Source of the DNA: an uncultured Williamsia sp.
GTDB lineage: Bacteria > Actinomycetota > Actinomycetes > Mycobacteriales > Mycobacteriaceae
DNA length: 64,000 bases
Direction of reading: 5' to 3'
NCBI RefSeq assembly: GCF_947494875.1
Contig: NZ_CANLWM010000001.1
Location: 372,001-436,000, forward strand
The notes under the pieces are model-generated. The model saw only the letters and a program-made list of their open reading frames with translations. It did not search any database and was not told the DNA's origin. Below are positions 1-9,111 of the stretch, in pieces; the stretch's first letter is position 1; each line of letters opens with the position of its first letter. Both the position numbers and the translations under genes were made by a program.

Positions 1-192
1 CTGATCGGTATCGCCTGGCACCCGCTGGGTATCGCCGCGGGCATCGGCCTGGCGATCGTCTTCGCCGGCGCGGTGATCTTCCACGTGCGGCACGGCGACT
101 TCGCCGACCCCGAGACACGCGGTGGCTCGGTCCCGTCGATCGTCGCCTTCGTCCTCGCCGTCGTGACGGTGATCATCGTGGCCGCCGCCTGA
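1..192 (+). CDS. DoxX-like membrane protein, C-terminal fragment
   Basis: Only the last 63 codons are in the window; the gene starts upstream. The readable part has two hydrophobic segments (residues about 1-25 and 46-62 of the fragment) separated by a short polar loop containing HVRHGDF, and it stops at TGA 190-192. The pattern of a Trp-His-Pro segment, a small-residue-rich helix, a His/Arg loop and a final helix resembles the end of DoxX-like (DoxX_2) four-helix membrane proteins. The family call rests on this tail alone. A role cannot be given. Confidence 0.55.
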   Translation: MIGIAWHPLGIAAGIGLAIVFAGAVIFHVRHGDFADPETRGGSVPSIVAFVLAVVTVIIVAAA

Positions 193-250
193 TCGTGCGG
201 TCGGACCCCGACGCACCCCTGCGGTAGCGTCGGGGTGCTCGGACACGTCG

Positions 251-1633
251 ATGTGTCAGATCCCGACAGAGGACCATCCCATCAGCCCACACGACTCCGC
301 CGCGCCCTCGTCACCCCAGCGCCCGTTCGCGGCGCCGCACGAGCCTCTGGCCGCCGGCCGCCGTCCACGGCTCCCCCGCGACGACGACTTCTACGTCCCG
401 GTCACGAGGTTCGAGGACGCCGCGCCCGGCACGGTGCTCCGATCGCGCGACGTGGAGCTGGCGTTCTTGGGATTCGTGCGTCAGCCGGTGCGTGCAGTTC
501 AGCTGAACTACCGCACGGTCGACCTGCGTGGCGAGCCCATGGTCGCCGTCACCACCGTCCTCCTACCGGATCGGCGTGACGCCGACGAGCCGACACCGAT
601 CGTGTCGTACCAGTGCGCGATCGACGCGATCACCGGGCGGTGTTTCCCGTCGTATGCGCTGCGCCGCGGCGCGAAGGCGCTCGGTGCGCTGCCGCAGTTC
701 GAGTTCGTCCTGATCTCGGCCCTTCTCGCCGAGGGGTGGGCGGTGTCCATCCCGGACCACGAGGGGCCCAAGGGCCTCTGGGGCATCCCCTACGAGCCGG
801 GCTACTGCATCCTTGACGGCGTCCGCGCCGCGCTCTCCTATGCGCCACTGGGTCTGCGTCCTGATGCGCCGGTGGGTCTCTGGGGCTATTCGGGCGGCGG
901 TCTCGCGTCGGCGTGGGCCGCGGAGATGTACGACTCGCACGCCCCGGAACTGAACGTGGTCGGCGCCGTACTGGGCTCTCCCGTGGGCGATCTCGGCAAC
1001 ACCTACCAGCGACTGAACGGCACATTCTTCTCCGCTCTCCCGGCGCTGGTCGTGAGCGCACTGCGCCACGTCTACCCCGAGCTCGACGACATCATCGACG
1101 GGCACGCCACGGTCGAGGGCCGGGCGAAACTGGCTCGGCTGCAGGCGATGACGACCGTCGAGGCGGTCGTGCGGTACATGTTCACCGACATGGGCGCGTT
1201 CCTCGACACCCCGCTCGAGGAGATCCTCGCGATGCCCGAGGTGCGTCGCGTGTTCGACTCCATCCGGCTGGGTCAGTCGCCGCCGAGCATCCCCGTCCTG
1301 CTGGTGCAGGCCTGCAACGACCGCATCGTCGCGGTCGACGACATCGACGCTCTCGCGCGCACCTACGCCGACGCCGGGACCGACGTCACCTACCACCGCG
1401 ACCGCTTCAGCGAACACATGCTGATGCACCCGTTGTCGGCGCCGACCGCGCTGCGCTGGCTCCGCGAACGCGTCGAGGGCCGTCCCGTCGACGAAAACCG
1501 GCGTCGGACCGCCTGGCCCACATTGTTCAACCCGGCGACCTACCGCGGGATGATCCGCCTCGGCGCCATCGCTGGAAAGGTCATGTCCGGCAGGCCCATC
1601 CCTCGTCGGGAGTTGTCCGAACTCGACCGCTGA
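251..1633 (+). CDS. Secretory-lipase-family (LIP) alpha/beta hydrolase
   Basis: A 460-residue serine hydrolase of the LIP family, which hydrolyses lipid esters. The nucleophile elbow is GYSGGG with Ser214, in the context [16 protein letters not shown] typical of the family. The acid and His are expected in the [10 protein letters not shown] and SEHMLMHP segments near residues 355-395. Unlike its two paralogues here (25596-26864 and 37372-38688) it has no clear signal peptide. Its first 45 residues are Pro/Ala/Arg-rich and polar, so it may act in the cytoplasm or leave by another route. The ATG at 251 has no Shine-Dalgarno. A TAGCGT box at 225-230 could give a short leader. It ends 4 bases before the dnaB stop and is convergent with it. 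Confidence 0.8.
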   Translation: MCQIPTEDHPISPHDSAAPSSPQRPFAAPHEPLAAGRRPRLPRDDDFYVPVTRFEDAAPGTVLRSRDVELAFLGFVRQPVRAVQLNYRTVDLRGEPMVAVTTVLLPDRRDADEPTPIVSYQCAIDAITGRCFPSYALRRGAKALGALPQFEFVLISALLAEGWAVSIPDHEGPKGLWGIPYEPGYCILDGVRAALSYAPLGLRPDAPVGLWGYSGGGLASAWAAEMYDSHAPELNVVGAVLGSPVGDLGNTYQRLNGTFFSALPALVVSALRHVYPELDDIIDGHATVEGRAKLARLQAMTTVEAVVRYMFTDMGAFLDTPLEEILAMPEVRRVFDSIRLGQSPPSIPVLLVQACNDRIVAVDDIDALARTYADAGTDVTYHRDRFSEHMLMHPLSAPTALRWLRERVEGRPVDENRRRTAWPTLFNPATYRGMIRLGAIAGKVMSGRPIPRRELSELDR

Positions 1634-1637
1634 CCGA

Positions 1638-4600
1638 TCAGCCCTTGGCCATGTTCCGGAAGCGGGACATGTGGAGCTGGTGGGCGACGGTGATGGTGGC
1701 CGTCGGACCGTTGCGGTGCTTGCCGAGGATGATGTCGGCCTCGCCGGCGCGGGGGTCGTCGCGTTCGATGGAGTCGGGGCGGTGCAGCAAGATGACCATG
1801 TCGGCGTCCTGCTCAAGGGAGTTGTGGACCGACACTCCGTCAGCGACGAAATTGTGTGTGCCAGGCACTGTTCCGTCGAACACCTCCTGATCGCCCAGGC
1901 TGAAGATCTCCGCGATCTGGTCCCAGTAGACATCGTTGGTCGCGAGCATCTCGATGTCGGCGTCGTCGAGAATCTGTGCTACGCGCGCCAGACGTCCCCG
2001 GCTCGGTGAGTGCTTCCACATAGTCGAGCCACAGAACCGCGAGCCCATCGCCGCCGAGAACTCGCGATGCGTCATCCCGCGGTCGGCGAGCAATTCCCGC
2101 ACCCTGTTCCAGACATCCCGCGGGACCGTGTCCGAGTTGGTGTTCGCATGTACAGACGCGAGCCGCAGGAGACAGTCGTCGACCTTGACGCTGCGCGCGC
2201 CGTGGACACCGATCTGGCTCAGGAACACCAACTGACTGTCGACGCCATAGATGAGTACGTGCCAGCAGTCCCGATGCCCGGGCTTCCTGGCGCACTTGAC
2301 CCGTGAATAGATTCCGAACCGCAGGAGCGCCTGCATCAGATCATTGGCGAAACGACGCGACGTGGTTGCGTAGTAGACCCGCGCTTGCCCGGCCTCCGCA
2401 TCCCATCGGACCGACCCGTCCGTCGCCCAGAGGTGGCGGATGAAGAGCGCGAGCTGATCGTTGGGCAGAGCGAACACCGACGCCGGAATGAACTTGTCGT
2501 AGCTGCGGAGACCGAACAACCCGTGCTCGTCGAGCCACGCAGCGACGGGATTCCGCCTGCCGTGAGTCAGATGAAACGGCGCCGGAAGTCGGAGGGTGGT
2601 GACCCGCGCCGAGGCGTAGTCGTCGCGCGCCGGGGTGATACCGAAGTGCGCTGCAGCCTCCGACACCGCCGCCAGGTTGGCCTCGTCGACACTCGCGTAC
2701 CGGATCGGCTGACGCTTCACACACGACCCGTCGCCGATCATGTGCGCCAGCATCACGATCTCCGCCTCGTGCATCCGCTCGGTGTGGACGGGCTCGGGGA
2801 CCGCACGTGGCGCAGCCACGCGATCACCGACGGTAAGATCCTGCAGCGGGATCCACCCGTCAACGGTCATCAACGGGTGATTACCGGTTGCCCGCACGAC
2901 GCGACCCGAGGTCATCCGCACCGCGAAGACCTCTTTCACACCGCTGGAGAAGACCGCGGTCATCGGACGCGCAACCATGCGCATCCGCTCATCCAGGCTC
3001 CACACCAAAGGTCGCTCACCACTGGCGATGAGTTCGCCGAGCGTCGTCTCCCTTCCGTGGTCGGCGCGCAGGACCCGCGTCGAGGCCGGTAGGCATCCCG
3101 ACTCGCGGAGGTCGGACACCTGGGGCTTCTTGTCGGTGCGCTGCTCCGGGCCACGGTTCAGCTGGCTGATCGCGACGACAGGCACCTCGAGCTCCTTCGC
3201 CAGCAGCTTGAGCTGGCGCGAGAACTCCGAGACCTCCTGCTGGCGTGACTCGACCTTCTTGCCCGACGTCATCAGCTGCATGTAGTCGATGACGACGAGG
3301 CGCAGGTCGTGTCGTTGCTTCAGACGTCGTGCCTTCGCGCGGATCTCCATCATCGTGAGGTTCGGCGAGTCGTCGATGAACAGTGGCGCCTCGGAGATCT
3401 CACCCATGCGACGCGCCAGGCGGGTCCAGTCGTCGTCGCTCATGCGACCCGACCGCATGTCGGCGAGCTTGATGTTCGCCTCCGCCGACAGCAGGCGCAT
3501 GACGATCTCGGTCTTGCCCATCTCGAGGGAGAACATCGCCGACGTCAGCTGGTTCGCGATCGAGCAGCTGCGCAGGAAGTCCATCGCGAGCGTCGAGTTG
3601 TGGGTCGGGATCATCGACTCGCCGGCCAGGTAGAGGTGGTCGGCGTTGTCGACCTCGACGCACCGCACCGGCACGCTGTCGATCGCACGGACCGCGACGA
3701 TCCGACGGATCCTCGACGGGCGACGCAGTTCCTTGTGGCGGATCGCCTTGTCGTGCACGGTGAACACGTCGTCGTCGGCGTCGATCCGGACCCAGCCGGT
3801 CGCTGCCCGCCGGTACGAATACCCCAGTCCCGCCGCGAGATCCGCGACGACGGTGGTCATGTGCTGCGTCGCCGCGGGGACGGTGATCCAGCCGTCCTCG
3901 TCGACCCGGCCCCGCGCGTCGAGAAGGCCGGCCAGCAGCGCACGCCGCTGGGCGACGGAGCCGCGTAGGTACTCGTACGGGATGCGCCCACCGAGGTCGG
4001 ACATGAGCGCCATCACGTCGACGGGGCCCTCGGCGTCGATGCGCATCGCGATCTCGGGGTCGTCGAACGCCATGCCCGCCAACGCCGCGACTGTGTACGG
4101 CCCGTAGCAGAAGCGACGTCGCGGGAGGTTCAGCGGTTCGGCGTTGCGCACACCGACCGCACCCTCCTGGCCGCACAGCTGCCCGGTGGTCTGCACCGCC
4201 GAACCGCGGTCGGTCTCGGTCAACCACTGGTGCTGCTCGTCGGCGACGAGGACCGAGCCGTCGGAGAACTCCACCTCGTAGCAGGGTCGCTCGGTCATGA
4301 CATCGGTCGCGGCGACCACACGGGTGGGTCGGCCCTGCGCGTCGAGGAGGTGGTCGCCCACCTTGACCCTGCCCATGGTGGTCCAGCCGGTGGGGGTGGG
4401 CAGCGGGGTGTCCAGCGAGAGCGCCTTGCCGACACCGGGGCGTGCGGCGACGATGATCATCTGGCCCGGGTGCAGACCGTTGGTGACCGAGTCGAGATCG
4501 GCGAATCCCGTTGGCACGCCGAGGGACAACCCGCCGCGCGAGGCGATCGAGTCGATCTCGTCCATGGTCGGTTGGAGCAACTCCTCCAACGGGACGTAGT

Positions 4601-5126
4601 CCTCGGCGGTGCGGCGTTCGGTGACCTCGTAGACCTCGGCCTGCGCGCGGTCGACGACCTCGGCGACGTCCTGGCCGTCGTCACCGCCGTAGCCGAACTG
4701 CACGATGCGCGTGCCGGCCTCCACCAGCCGCCGCAGGATGGCCTTCTCGGCGACGATCTGCGCGTAGTAGCCGGCGTTCGCAGCGGTGGGCACCGTCGAG
4801 ATGAGGGTGTGGAGGTAGGGAGCACCACCCACGCGCCGAAGCTCACCGGCGCGCTCGAGCTCCGCGGAGACGGTGACGGCGTCCGCGGGCTCACCCTTGC
4901 CGTAGAGCTCCAGGATCGCGTCGTAGACGGCCTGGTGCGCCGGCCGGTAGAAGTCGCCGGGTCGCAGGACCTCGAGCACGTCGGCGATGGCGTCCTTCGA
5001 CAGCATCATGCCGCCGAGCACGGACTGCTCGGCCAACAGATCCTGCGGGGGCTGACGTCCGAAATCCTGCGCCGGTGGCTCGTCACGGTCACGGGGCGTA
5101 TGACCGCGTTCATCCACAACAGCCAC
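1638..5126 (-). CDS. dnaB: Replicative DNA helicase DnaB with two inteins
   Basis: The hexameric 5'-3' helicase of the replication fork, made as a 1162-residue precursor. Removing two inteins (residues 235-510 and 678-1102) leaves a 461-residue helicase, the normal size. The N-terminal primase-interaction domain covers about residues 25-130. The RecA-like domain has its Walker A (ARPGVGK, then ST) split by the first intein, a Walker B at VVIDYMQL, and a DnaB motif SDLRESG/SLEQDAD split by the second. The GTG at 5126 was chosen because GGGAGG lies 8 bases upstream and the protein then starts AVVDERG, as in mycobacterial DnaB; a longer frame to 5210 has no such signal. Splicing must remove both inteins for ATP binding to work. 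It is convergent with the lipase at 251-1633. Confidence 0.97.
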   Translation of the reverse strand: MAVVDERGHTPRDRDEPPAQDFGRQPPQDLLAEQSVLGGMMLSKDAIADVLEVLRPGDFYRPAHQAVYDAILELYGKGEPADAVTVSAELERAGELRRVGGAPYLHTLISTVPTAANAGYYAQIVAEKAILRRLVEAGTRIVQFGYGGDDGQDVAEVVDRAQAEVYEVTERRTAEDYVPLEELLQPTMDEIDSIASRGGLSLGVPTGFADLDSVTNGLHPGQMIIVAARPGVGKALSLDTPLPTPTGWTTMGRVKVGDHLLDAQGRPTRVVAATDVMTERPCYEVEFSDGSVLVADEQHQWLTETDRGSAVQTTGQLCGQEGAVGVRNAEPLNLPRRRFCYGPYTVAALAGMAFDDPEIAMRIDAEGPVDVMALMSDLGGRIPYEYLRGSVAQRRALLAGLLDARGRVDEDGWITVPAATQHMTTVVADLAAGLGYSYRRAATGWVRIDADDDVFTVHDKAIRHKELRRPSRIRRIVAVRAIDSVPVRCVEVDNADHLYLAGESMIPTHNSTLAMDFLRSCSIANQLTSAMFSLEMGKTEIVMRLLSAEANIKLADMRSGRMSDDDWTRLARRMGEISEAPLFIDDSPNLTMMEIRAKARRLKQRHDLRLVVIDYMQLMTSGKKVESRQQEVSEFSRQLKLLAKELEVPVVAISQLNRGPEQRTDKKPQVSDLRESGCLPASTRVLRADHGRETTLGELIASGERPLVWSLDERMRMVARPMTAVFSSGVKEVFAVRMTSGRVVRATGNHPLMTVDGWIPLQDLTVGDRVAAPRAVPEPVHTERMHEAEIVMLAHMIGDGSCVKRQPIRYASVDEANLAAVSEAAAHFGITPARDDYASARVTTLRLPAPFHLTHGRRNPVAAWLDEHGLFGLRSYDKFIPASVFALPNDQLALFIRHLWATDGSVRWDAEAGQARVYYATTSRRFANDLMQALLRFGIYSRVKCARKPGHRDCWHVLIYGVDSQLVFLSQIGVHGARSVKVDDCLLRLASVHANTNSDTVPRDVWNRVRELLADRGMTHREFSAAMGSRFCGSTMWKHSPSRGRLARVAQILDDADIEMLATNDVYWDQIAEIFSLGDQEVFDGTVPGTHNFVADGVSVHNSLEQDADMVILLHRPDSIERDDPRAGEADIILGKHRNGPTATITVAHQLHMSRFRNMAKG
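1821..3095 (-). other. DnaB intein 2 (SDLRESG/S site) with LAGLIDADG endonuclease
   Basis: A 425-residue intein beginning CLPASTRVL and ending VSVHN, with Ser at +1, so it uses the ordinary Cys1 mechanism. Block B is seen at RATGNHPLM (Thr and His). Two endonuclease motifs are present: LAHMIGDGS (intein residues about 116-124) and FIRHLWATDGS (218-228), each keeping an acidic residue, so the endonuclease may still be active. A stretch of about 100 residues (320-400) follows the second endonuclease motif and contains an XRE/HTH-like segment (LLADRGMTHREFSAAMG), possibly a DNA-recognition subdomain. The site is the SDLRESG/S(I/L)EQDAD motif also used by the cyanobacterial Ssp DnaB intein. Confidence 0.92.
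3597..4424 (-). other. DnaB intein 1 (P-loop site), class 3-type intein
   Basis: A 276-residue intein inserted inside Walker A, between GVGK and ST. It starts with Ala instead of Cys/Ser (ALSLDTPLPT). It carries the three residues that define class 3 inteins: Trp67 in block B (ADEQHQWLT), Cys255 in block F (VPVRCVEVDN) and Thr274 in block G (IPTHN), ending His-Asn with Ser at +1. In class 3 inteins the block F Cys makes the first attack in place of residue 1 (established for the mycobacteriophage Bethlehem DnaB intein). The centre keeps one recognisable endonuclease helix, LLAGLLDARGRV, with the catalytic Asp of LLDADG replaced by Arg, and no clear second motif, so the homing endonuclease looks decayed. 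Confidence 0.9.
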
Positions 5127-5722
5127 AGCTGATCCTCCCGACTCGACCCTGCCCGGTCTGTGCTCGAGGCACCTCGCCCCGCCAGCGGTTCTACCCGCCG
5201 GCACCGACACCGCGAACGGCGCGGGCGACAGGAGACGAGACTAGGTCCCGGGTGGGCGACGTCCAACCGGGCGTGTGGACCGATGTGTGCACATCCTGTG
5301 GACCGAGGGGGCCTGACTTGTGCACCACTTGTGCACACCTGTGGATGAACTCCACGCCGTACACGTGTCCGCGCTGGTCAAGCGCGGGTAAAGGGGTGGA
5401 CAAAAGAAATCTGAGATCCTTCGGCGTGTCGCGGCATCTCGTGCTGTCGGGCGTGTTCGCCCGATCGCAACGCACTGCGCGTGTCGGTGCCGTGAACATC
5501 CGTCGACGAGAAAGGCACACGGCGGGAAACGACCCCCCGATCGGCGGCGGAGTCCGCCACTGCGCCGGGCGAAACAGTACGTACGTCTTCCGGCACCACC
5601 GAGGGTAGCGCACCGTGGCCGGGATCCCCGGGTGTGCAGTCCGCGTGCACATCGCCCGCCGGAGCGTCGAGAAGTCGTCAACGACAACGGATCGCGTGCG
5701 TCGACGGAGTAGACCGGATCCC
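5127..5722. promoter_or_regulatory. Non-coding region upstream of dnaB with DnaA-box-like sites
   Basis: No convincing gene lies here. It should hold the divergent promoters of dnaB and the hypothetical gene at 5723. Between 5274 and 5403 there are six 9-mers close to the actinobacterial DnaA box TTGTCCACA, or its complement TGTGGACAA: TGTGGACCG at 5274 and 5297, TTGTGCACC at 5318, TTGTGCACA at 5329, TGTGGATGA at 5340 and GGTGGACAA at 5395. Two match 8 of 9, the rest 7 of 9. None is perfect. GGGAGG at the dnaB end is its ribosome binding site. The arrangement suggests DnaA control of dnaB, which is inference. Confidence 0.45.
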
Positions 5723-6226
5723 GTGACACTGACCGACATCATGCCGACGCTGCGGGGCAGCATCCCCGACCCACTGGACCGGGTCCGGTGGCCGTCCGGA
5801 AGCAGGGCAACGCTCGACGACGTTGTCGTGCAGGATTTCTCACTCGCCCGGGCAGCACGCCTGCTCGGCACCCCGCTGGTGTTCCGCTCTCCGACAGACG
5901 ATCCCATCGGCGTCGTCGTGCTCGGCGTGTCCGGGGTGACGACCGGGTCGCCTCACCACCGGATCCTGTGTGGGCGCACTCGCCTGTCGTCGAGCGTCGT
6001 CGTCGACGACGCCGGGATGTACTGGCACGAAGCGCGTCTGGTCGGCCGCACATCCGTCGTGCACCGCCATCCCGTGACCCTGACCGCGTGTGGCGTCGAG
6101 CGAACAGTGGACCTCCCCGCCGATCTCGTGCCAGGCGACGTCGTGGCGATACCGGTGCGGATACCGCCCGAGACACCCGGCGGATGTCGTCTACTGGACA
6201 GGATCGAGGAGTCACCCGCCCACTGA
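5723..6226 (+). CDS. Conserved hypothetical protein
   Basis: A 167-residue protein I do not recognise. It reads as a soluble, beta-rich domain with alternating Val/Thr/Arg strands (for example PIGVVVLGVSGV, LSSSVVVDDAGMYW, VVHRHPVTLTACG) and no signal peptide or membrane span. The GTG at 5723 (VTLTDIMPTLRG) is preferred over an upstream ATG at 5615, because the added 36 residues are low-complexity Arg/Ser-rich. A GGAG lies about 12 bases upstream, so the start is uncertain. It ends 12 bases before the DUF3089 hydrolase and may be cotranscribed with it. Codon use matches its neighbours, which supports a real gene. Confidence 0.55.
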   Translation: MTLTDIMPTLRGSIPDPLDRVRWPSGSRATLDDVVVQDFSLARAARLLGTPLVFRSPTDDPIGVVVLGVSGVTTGSPHHRILCGRTRLSSSVVVDDAGMYWHEARLVGRTSVVHRHPVTLTACGVERTVDLPADLVPGDVVAIPVRIPPETPGGCRLLDRIEESPAH

Positions 6227-6238
6227 CAGGACCCGCCC

Positions 6239-7288
6239 ATGCGCGCAGGACCAGCCCGCCCGACCCGTCGGATCATCGCTCTCGTCGCCGCGGTCGCGGC
6301 GATCCTCGCGGTCGTCGGGATCCCCGCCACCGCAACGGCTGATCCCGCGCCGACGTCGACCCTGTGGCTGTGTCGCCCCGGCCAACCGGGCGACCCGTGC
6401 GGTGGCCGTGAGGACGCGCCGATCGACTGCTTCTACGTCTACCCCACCGTGTCCCTCGCGCCCGGCGTCAACGCACCCAGGGCGATCGGGCCGGAGGAAC
6501 GACTGATCGCGAATCAACAGGCCGAGCCGTTTGGCACGCGTTGCCGCGTCTGGGCGCCGGTGTACCGCCAGAGCAGCCTGCGGGGCCTGTTCGCCGCTCG
6601 GTCGATCGCGGACCGCACAGCGGCGCTGCGCGTGGCCTACACGGATGTGCTCAGCGCATGGCGCGACTACCTCGCCCACCACAACGCCGGCCGCGGCGTC
6701 GTGCTCATCGGACACTCGCAGGGCACGCTGATGCTCCGGACGCTCCTGCGCGAGGAGATCGAACCGTCGCCCGTCCACGACAGGCTCGTGTCGGCGATCC
6801 TGCTGGGCGGCAACGTCCTCACCCGGACCGGCTCGCTCACCGGTGGCGACTTCACCCGGACCCCGTTGTGCACCACGCGTGGTGAGACCGGCTGTGTCAT
6901 CGCCTTCTCGACGTTCGGGCGCACCCCGCCCGCGGACACGCGCTACGGCGTGGTCCCCGCGGAGGCGACGTCACCGTCGCAGCCACTTCCTGCCGGCGCG
7001 GGGTACAGCGTGGCGTGCACGAACCCGGCGGCCGTCGGCACGGCGGCCACGGCGCCGCTGCGGAGCCGGATCGCCGGCAGGCCGGTCACCGGGTACAGCG
7101 GACGGTGCACCACAGGCCCCGGCCCGCACGTGCTGCGGGTGAGCGGAGGGAATCCCGTTCCGGCCGCGGCTCTCCCGGAACTGCCGAACCCGACCTGGGG
7201 TCTGCATCTGCTGGACGTGAACATCGCGCAGGACGATCTCGTCGACCTCGTGGGAGCACAGGCGCGCACCTACATCGCGCGACGCTGA
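6239..7288 (+). CDS. Secreted DUF3089-family alpha/beta hydrolase
   Basis: A 349-residue exported serine hydrolase. Residues 1-34 form a signal peptide (Arg-rich n-region, IIALVAAVAAILAVVGI core, ATATA cleavage region). The mature part starts with the DUF3089 hallmark LWLCRPGQPGDPC ... DCFYVYPTVS. The nucleophile elbow is IGHSQGTLM (Ser near residue 160). Four or more Cys (CRPG, GDPC, DCFYV, TRCRV) suggest disulfides outside the cell. Substrates of this family are mostly unknown; esters or lipids are likely. It is convergent with rplI across a strong hairpin at 7295-7333. Confidence 0.85.
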   Translation: MRAGPARPTRRIIALVAAVAAILAVVGIPATATADPAPTSTLWLCRPGQPGDPCGGREDAPIDCFYVYPTVSLAPGVNAPRAIGPEERLIANQQAEPFGTRCRVWAPVYRQSSLRGLFAARSIADRTAALRVAYTDVLSAWRDYLAHHNAGRGVVLIGHSQGTLMLRTLLREEIEPSPVHDRLVSAILLGGNVLTRTGSLTGGDFTRTPLCTTRGETGCVIAFSTFGRTPPADTRYGVVPAEATSPSQPLPAGAGYSVACTNPAAVGTAATAPLRSRIAGRPVTGYSGRCTTGPGPHVLRVSGGNPVPAAALPELPNPTWGLHLLDVNIAQDDLVDLVGAQARTYIARR

Positions 7289-7294
7289 GAAACA

Positions 7295-7333
7295 CCTCGG
7301 CCCCCGACCGCGTGCTGCGGTCAGGGGCCGAGG
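7295..7333. terminator. Bidirectional hairpin terminator
   Basis: CCTCGGCCCC and GACCGC on the left pair with GCGGTC and GGGGCCGAGG on the right around a GTGCT loop, with one C/A mismatch in a stem of about 17 bp. It lies between the convergent DUF3089 gene and rplI. There is no clear T-tract, as is common for actinobacterial terminators. It probably ends the rpsF-ssb-rpsR-rplI transcript as well. Confidence 0.75.
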
Positions 7334-7352
7334 GGATGTGGCCGACAGGCGG

Positions 7353-7808
7353 TCAGGCCGCGGCGACCACCGAGATCTGCACCGACGCGGTGACATCGGG
7401 ATGCAGCTCGATGTCCACGGGGTGGGTACCGGTGGACTTGATGTGTCCCTTGGGCAGCGACACCGAGCGCTTGTCGACGACGGGACCGCCGGCCGACTTG
7501 ATCGCCGCGGCGACGTCACCGGTGGTGACCGAGCCGAACAGCTTGCCCGAGTCGTGGGTCTTCACGGTCAGGGTGACCGCGTCGAGCGCCTCGAGCGCCT
7601 GCTTGAGCTCGTTCGCGTGTTCCAGGCCGCGCACGGCGCGGGCCTCCTGCGCACGACGGATGCCGTCGACCTGCTTCTGTGCGCCACGGGTGGCCGGGAT
7701 GGCCAGGCCGCGCGGCAGCAGCAGGTTGCGGCCGTAGCCGTCCTTGACCTCGACGGTGTCGCCGGCGACACCGAGGTTCTCGACCTCTGCGGTGAGGATG
7801 AGCTTCAT
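7353..7808 (-). CDS. rplI: 50S ribosomal protein L9
   Basis: A 151-residue L9 that binds domain V of 23S rRNA and helps hold the reading frame. The N-terminal RNA-binding domain ([34 protein letters not shown]) carries the family signature, followed by the long connecting helix (about 45-75) and the C-terminal domain ending in a short Ala tail. It is the last gene of the rpsF-ssb-rpsR-rplI operon, 17 bases after rpsR. The AAGGGATCA upstream serves as ribosome binding site. Confidence 0.97.
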   Translation of the reverse strand: MKLILTAEVENLGVAGDTVEVKDGYGRNLLLPRGLAIPATRGAQKQVDGIRRAQEARAVRGLEHANELKQALEALDAVTLTVKTHDSGKLFGSVTTGDVAAAIKSAGGPVVDKRSVSLPKGHIKSTGTHPVDIELHPDVTASVQISVVAAA

Positions 7809-7825
7809 GGTGTGATCCCTTCCGC

Positions 7826-8092
7826 TCAGCGCGCCGTCGAGGTGAACGGCAGCAGCGCCACCTCACGCGAGTTCTTGACGGCCACAGCGACATCGCGCTG
7901 GTGCTGGACGCAGTTGCCGGTCACGCGACGCGACCGGATCTTGCCGCGGTCGGACAGGAAACGACGCAGCAGCGACGTGTCCTTGTAGTCGATGACGAGG
8001 TTCTTCTCCTTGCAGAAGGTGCAGGCCTTGGCCTTGACCACCTTCTCGGCGCGGCCCTTACGGCCGCCGCCGCTGCTCTTTGCCTTGGGCAT
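7826..8092 (-). CDS. rpsR: 30S ribosomal protein S18
   Basis: An 88-residue S18, partner of S6 on the 30S platform. The core [44 protein letters not shown] is typical. It keeps CTFC and a later NC, so it looks like the zinc-binding (C+) form; many mycobacteria also carry a zinc-free paralogue elsewhere under Zur control. Third gene of the operon, 62 bases after ssb. Confidence 0.96.
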   Translation of the reverse strand: MPKAKSSGGGRKGRAEKVVKAKACTFCKEKNLVIDYKDTSLLRRFLSDRGKIRSRRVTGNCVQHQRDVAVAVKNSREVALLPFTSTAR

Positions 8093-8154
8093 TCCTTGTT
8101 CTCCTGGGATGTCGGGTGTCCGCGCGCTCGCGCAGCACCCTCAGATGTGTCGTG

Positions 8155-8670
8155 TCAGAACGGGGGCTCGTCGTCGCTGCCGCCGAACGACCCGCTCGCA
8201 GGGGCACTGCCCCACGGGTCGTCGACCGCACCGCCGCCGGACGACTGGCGGGAACCGCCGCCGCCGCCGGAGCCGTAGTTCCCGCCTCCGCCACCGCCGC
8301 CACCGCGCGAGGCGCGGTTGACCTTGGCCGTGGCGTACCGCAGCGAGGGACCGATCTCGTCGCACTCGAGCTCGACGACCGTGCGCTTCTCACCCTCGCG
8401 GGTCTCGTAGGAGCGCTGCTTGAGGCGACCGGAGACGATCACCCGGGCACCCTTGGTCAGGCTCTCGGCCACGTTCTCCGCGGCCTCGCGCCAGATGCTG
8501 CAGCGGAGGAACAGCGCCTCGCCGTCTTTCCACTCGTTGGTCTGACGGTCGAAGGTGCGCGGGGTGGACGCGACGGTGAAGTTCGCGACCGCCGCGCCGG
8601 AGGGCGTGAAACGCAGCTCCGGATCGGCCGTGAGGTTCCCGATGACGGTGATGACGGTGTCGCCGGCCAT
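8155..8670 (-). CDS. ssb: Single-stranded DNA-binding protein
   Basis: A 171-residue SSB. The OB fold (1-110) begins [24 protein letters not shown] and contains the [21 protein letters not shown] segment. A Gly/Ser-rich linker (about 119-150) leads to the acidic tip DDEPPF, which recruits repair and replication proteins. It protects ssDNA unwound by the DnaB encoded nearby. Second gene of the operon; the 140 bases to rpsF (8671-8810) hold no gene and could carry a second promoter, though none is obvious. Confidence 0.97.
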   Translation of the reverse strand: MAGDTVITVIGNLTADPELRFTPSGAAVANFTVASTPRTFDRQTNEWKDGEALFLRCSIWREAAENVAESLTKGARVIVSGRLKQRSYETREGEKRTVVELECDEIGPSLRYATAKVNRASRGGGGGGGGNYGSGGGGGSRQSSGGGAVDDPWGSAPASGSFGGSDDEPPF

Positions 8671-8810
8671 GGATCGATCTCCTTGGTGGTTCGGTGCGAG
8701 TGGGGCGGGTTCAGGGGTGGATCGATGAGCAGTCTCGTCTCATTCGACCCGCCGGGCGTCGATCTGGTTCCACGATCATGCAGATCCGTCCCGACACCCG
8801 ACCCGTGGGC

Positions 8811-9098
8811 TCACTTGCCCGAGCGCAGCACCTTCGTCCGCAGCACCGACTCGTTCAGCTTCAGCTGACGATCGAGCTCGGTGACGGTCTTGGGCTCGGC
8901 ATCGATGTCGATGACGGCGTAGATCGCCTCGGAGTGCTTCTGGATCTCGTACGCCAGCCGGCGCTTGCCCCAGATGTCGACCTTCGCGACCTTGCCGCCG
9001 TCGTTGCGGATCACGTTGAGGAACGTGTCCAACGACGGGGCCACGGTGCGCTCGTCGAGACTCGGGTCGAGGATGACCATCAATTCGTAGTGACGCAT
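8811..9098 (-). CDS. rpsF: 30S ribosomal protein S6
   Basis: A 95-residue S6. It starts [19 protein letters not shown] and contains [14 protein letters not shown] and [12 protein letters not shown], all family hallmarks. The ATG at 9098 is chosen over an upstream in-frame start at 9137 because the homologues begin here and AGGAGGTGAT, a perfect anti-SD match, lies just before it; the spacing to the ATG (about 13 bases from AGGAGG) is on the long side. First gene of the operon; its leader can fold over the SD (see 9112-9157). Confidence 0.96.
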   Translation of the reverse strand: MRHYELMVILDPSLDERTVAPSLDTFLNVIRNDGGKVAKVDIWGKRRLAYEIQKHSEAIYAVIDIDAEPKTVTELDRQLKLNESVLRTKVLRSGK

Positions 9099-9111
9099 GG
9101 GGATCCCATCA

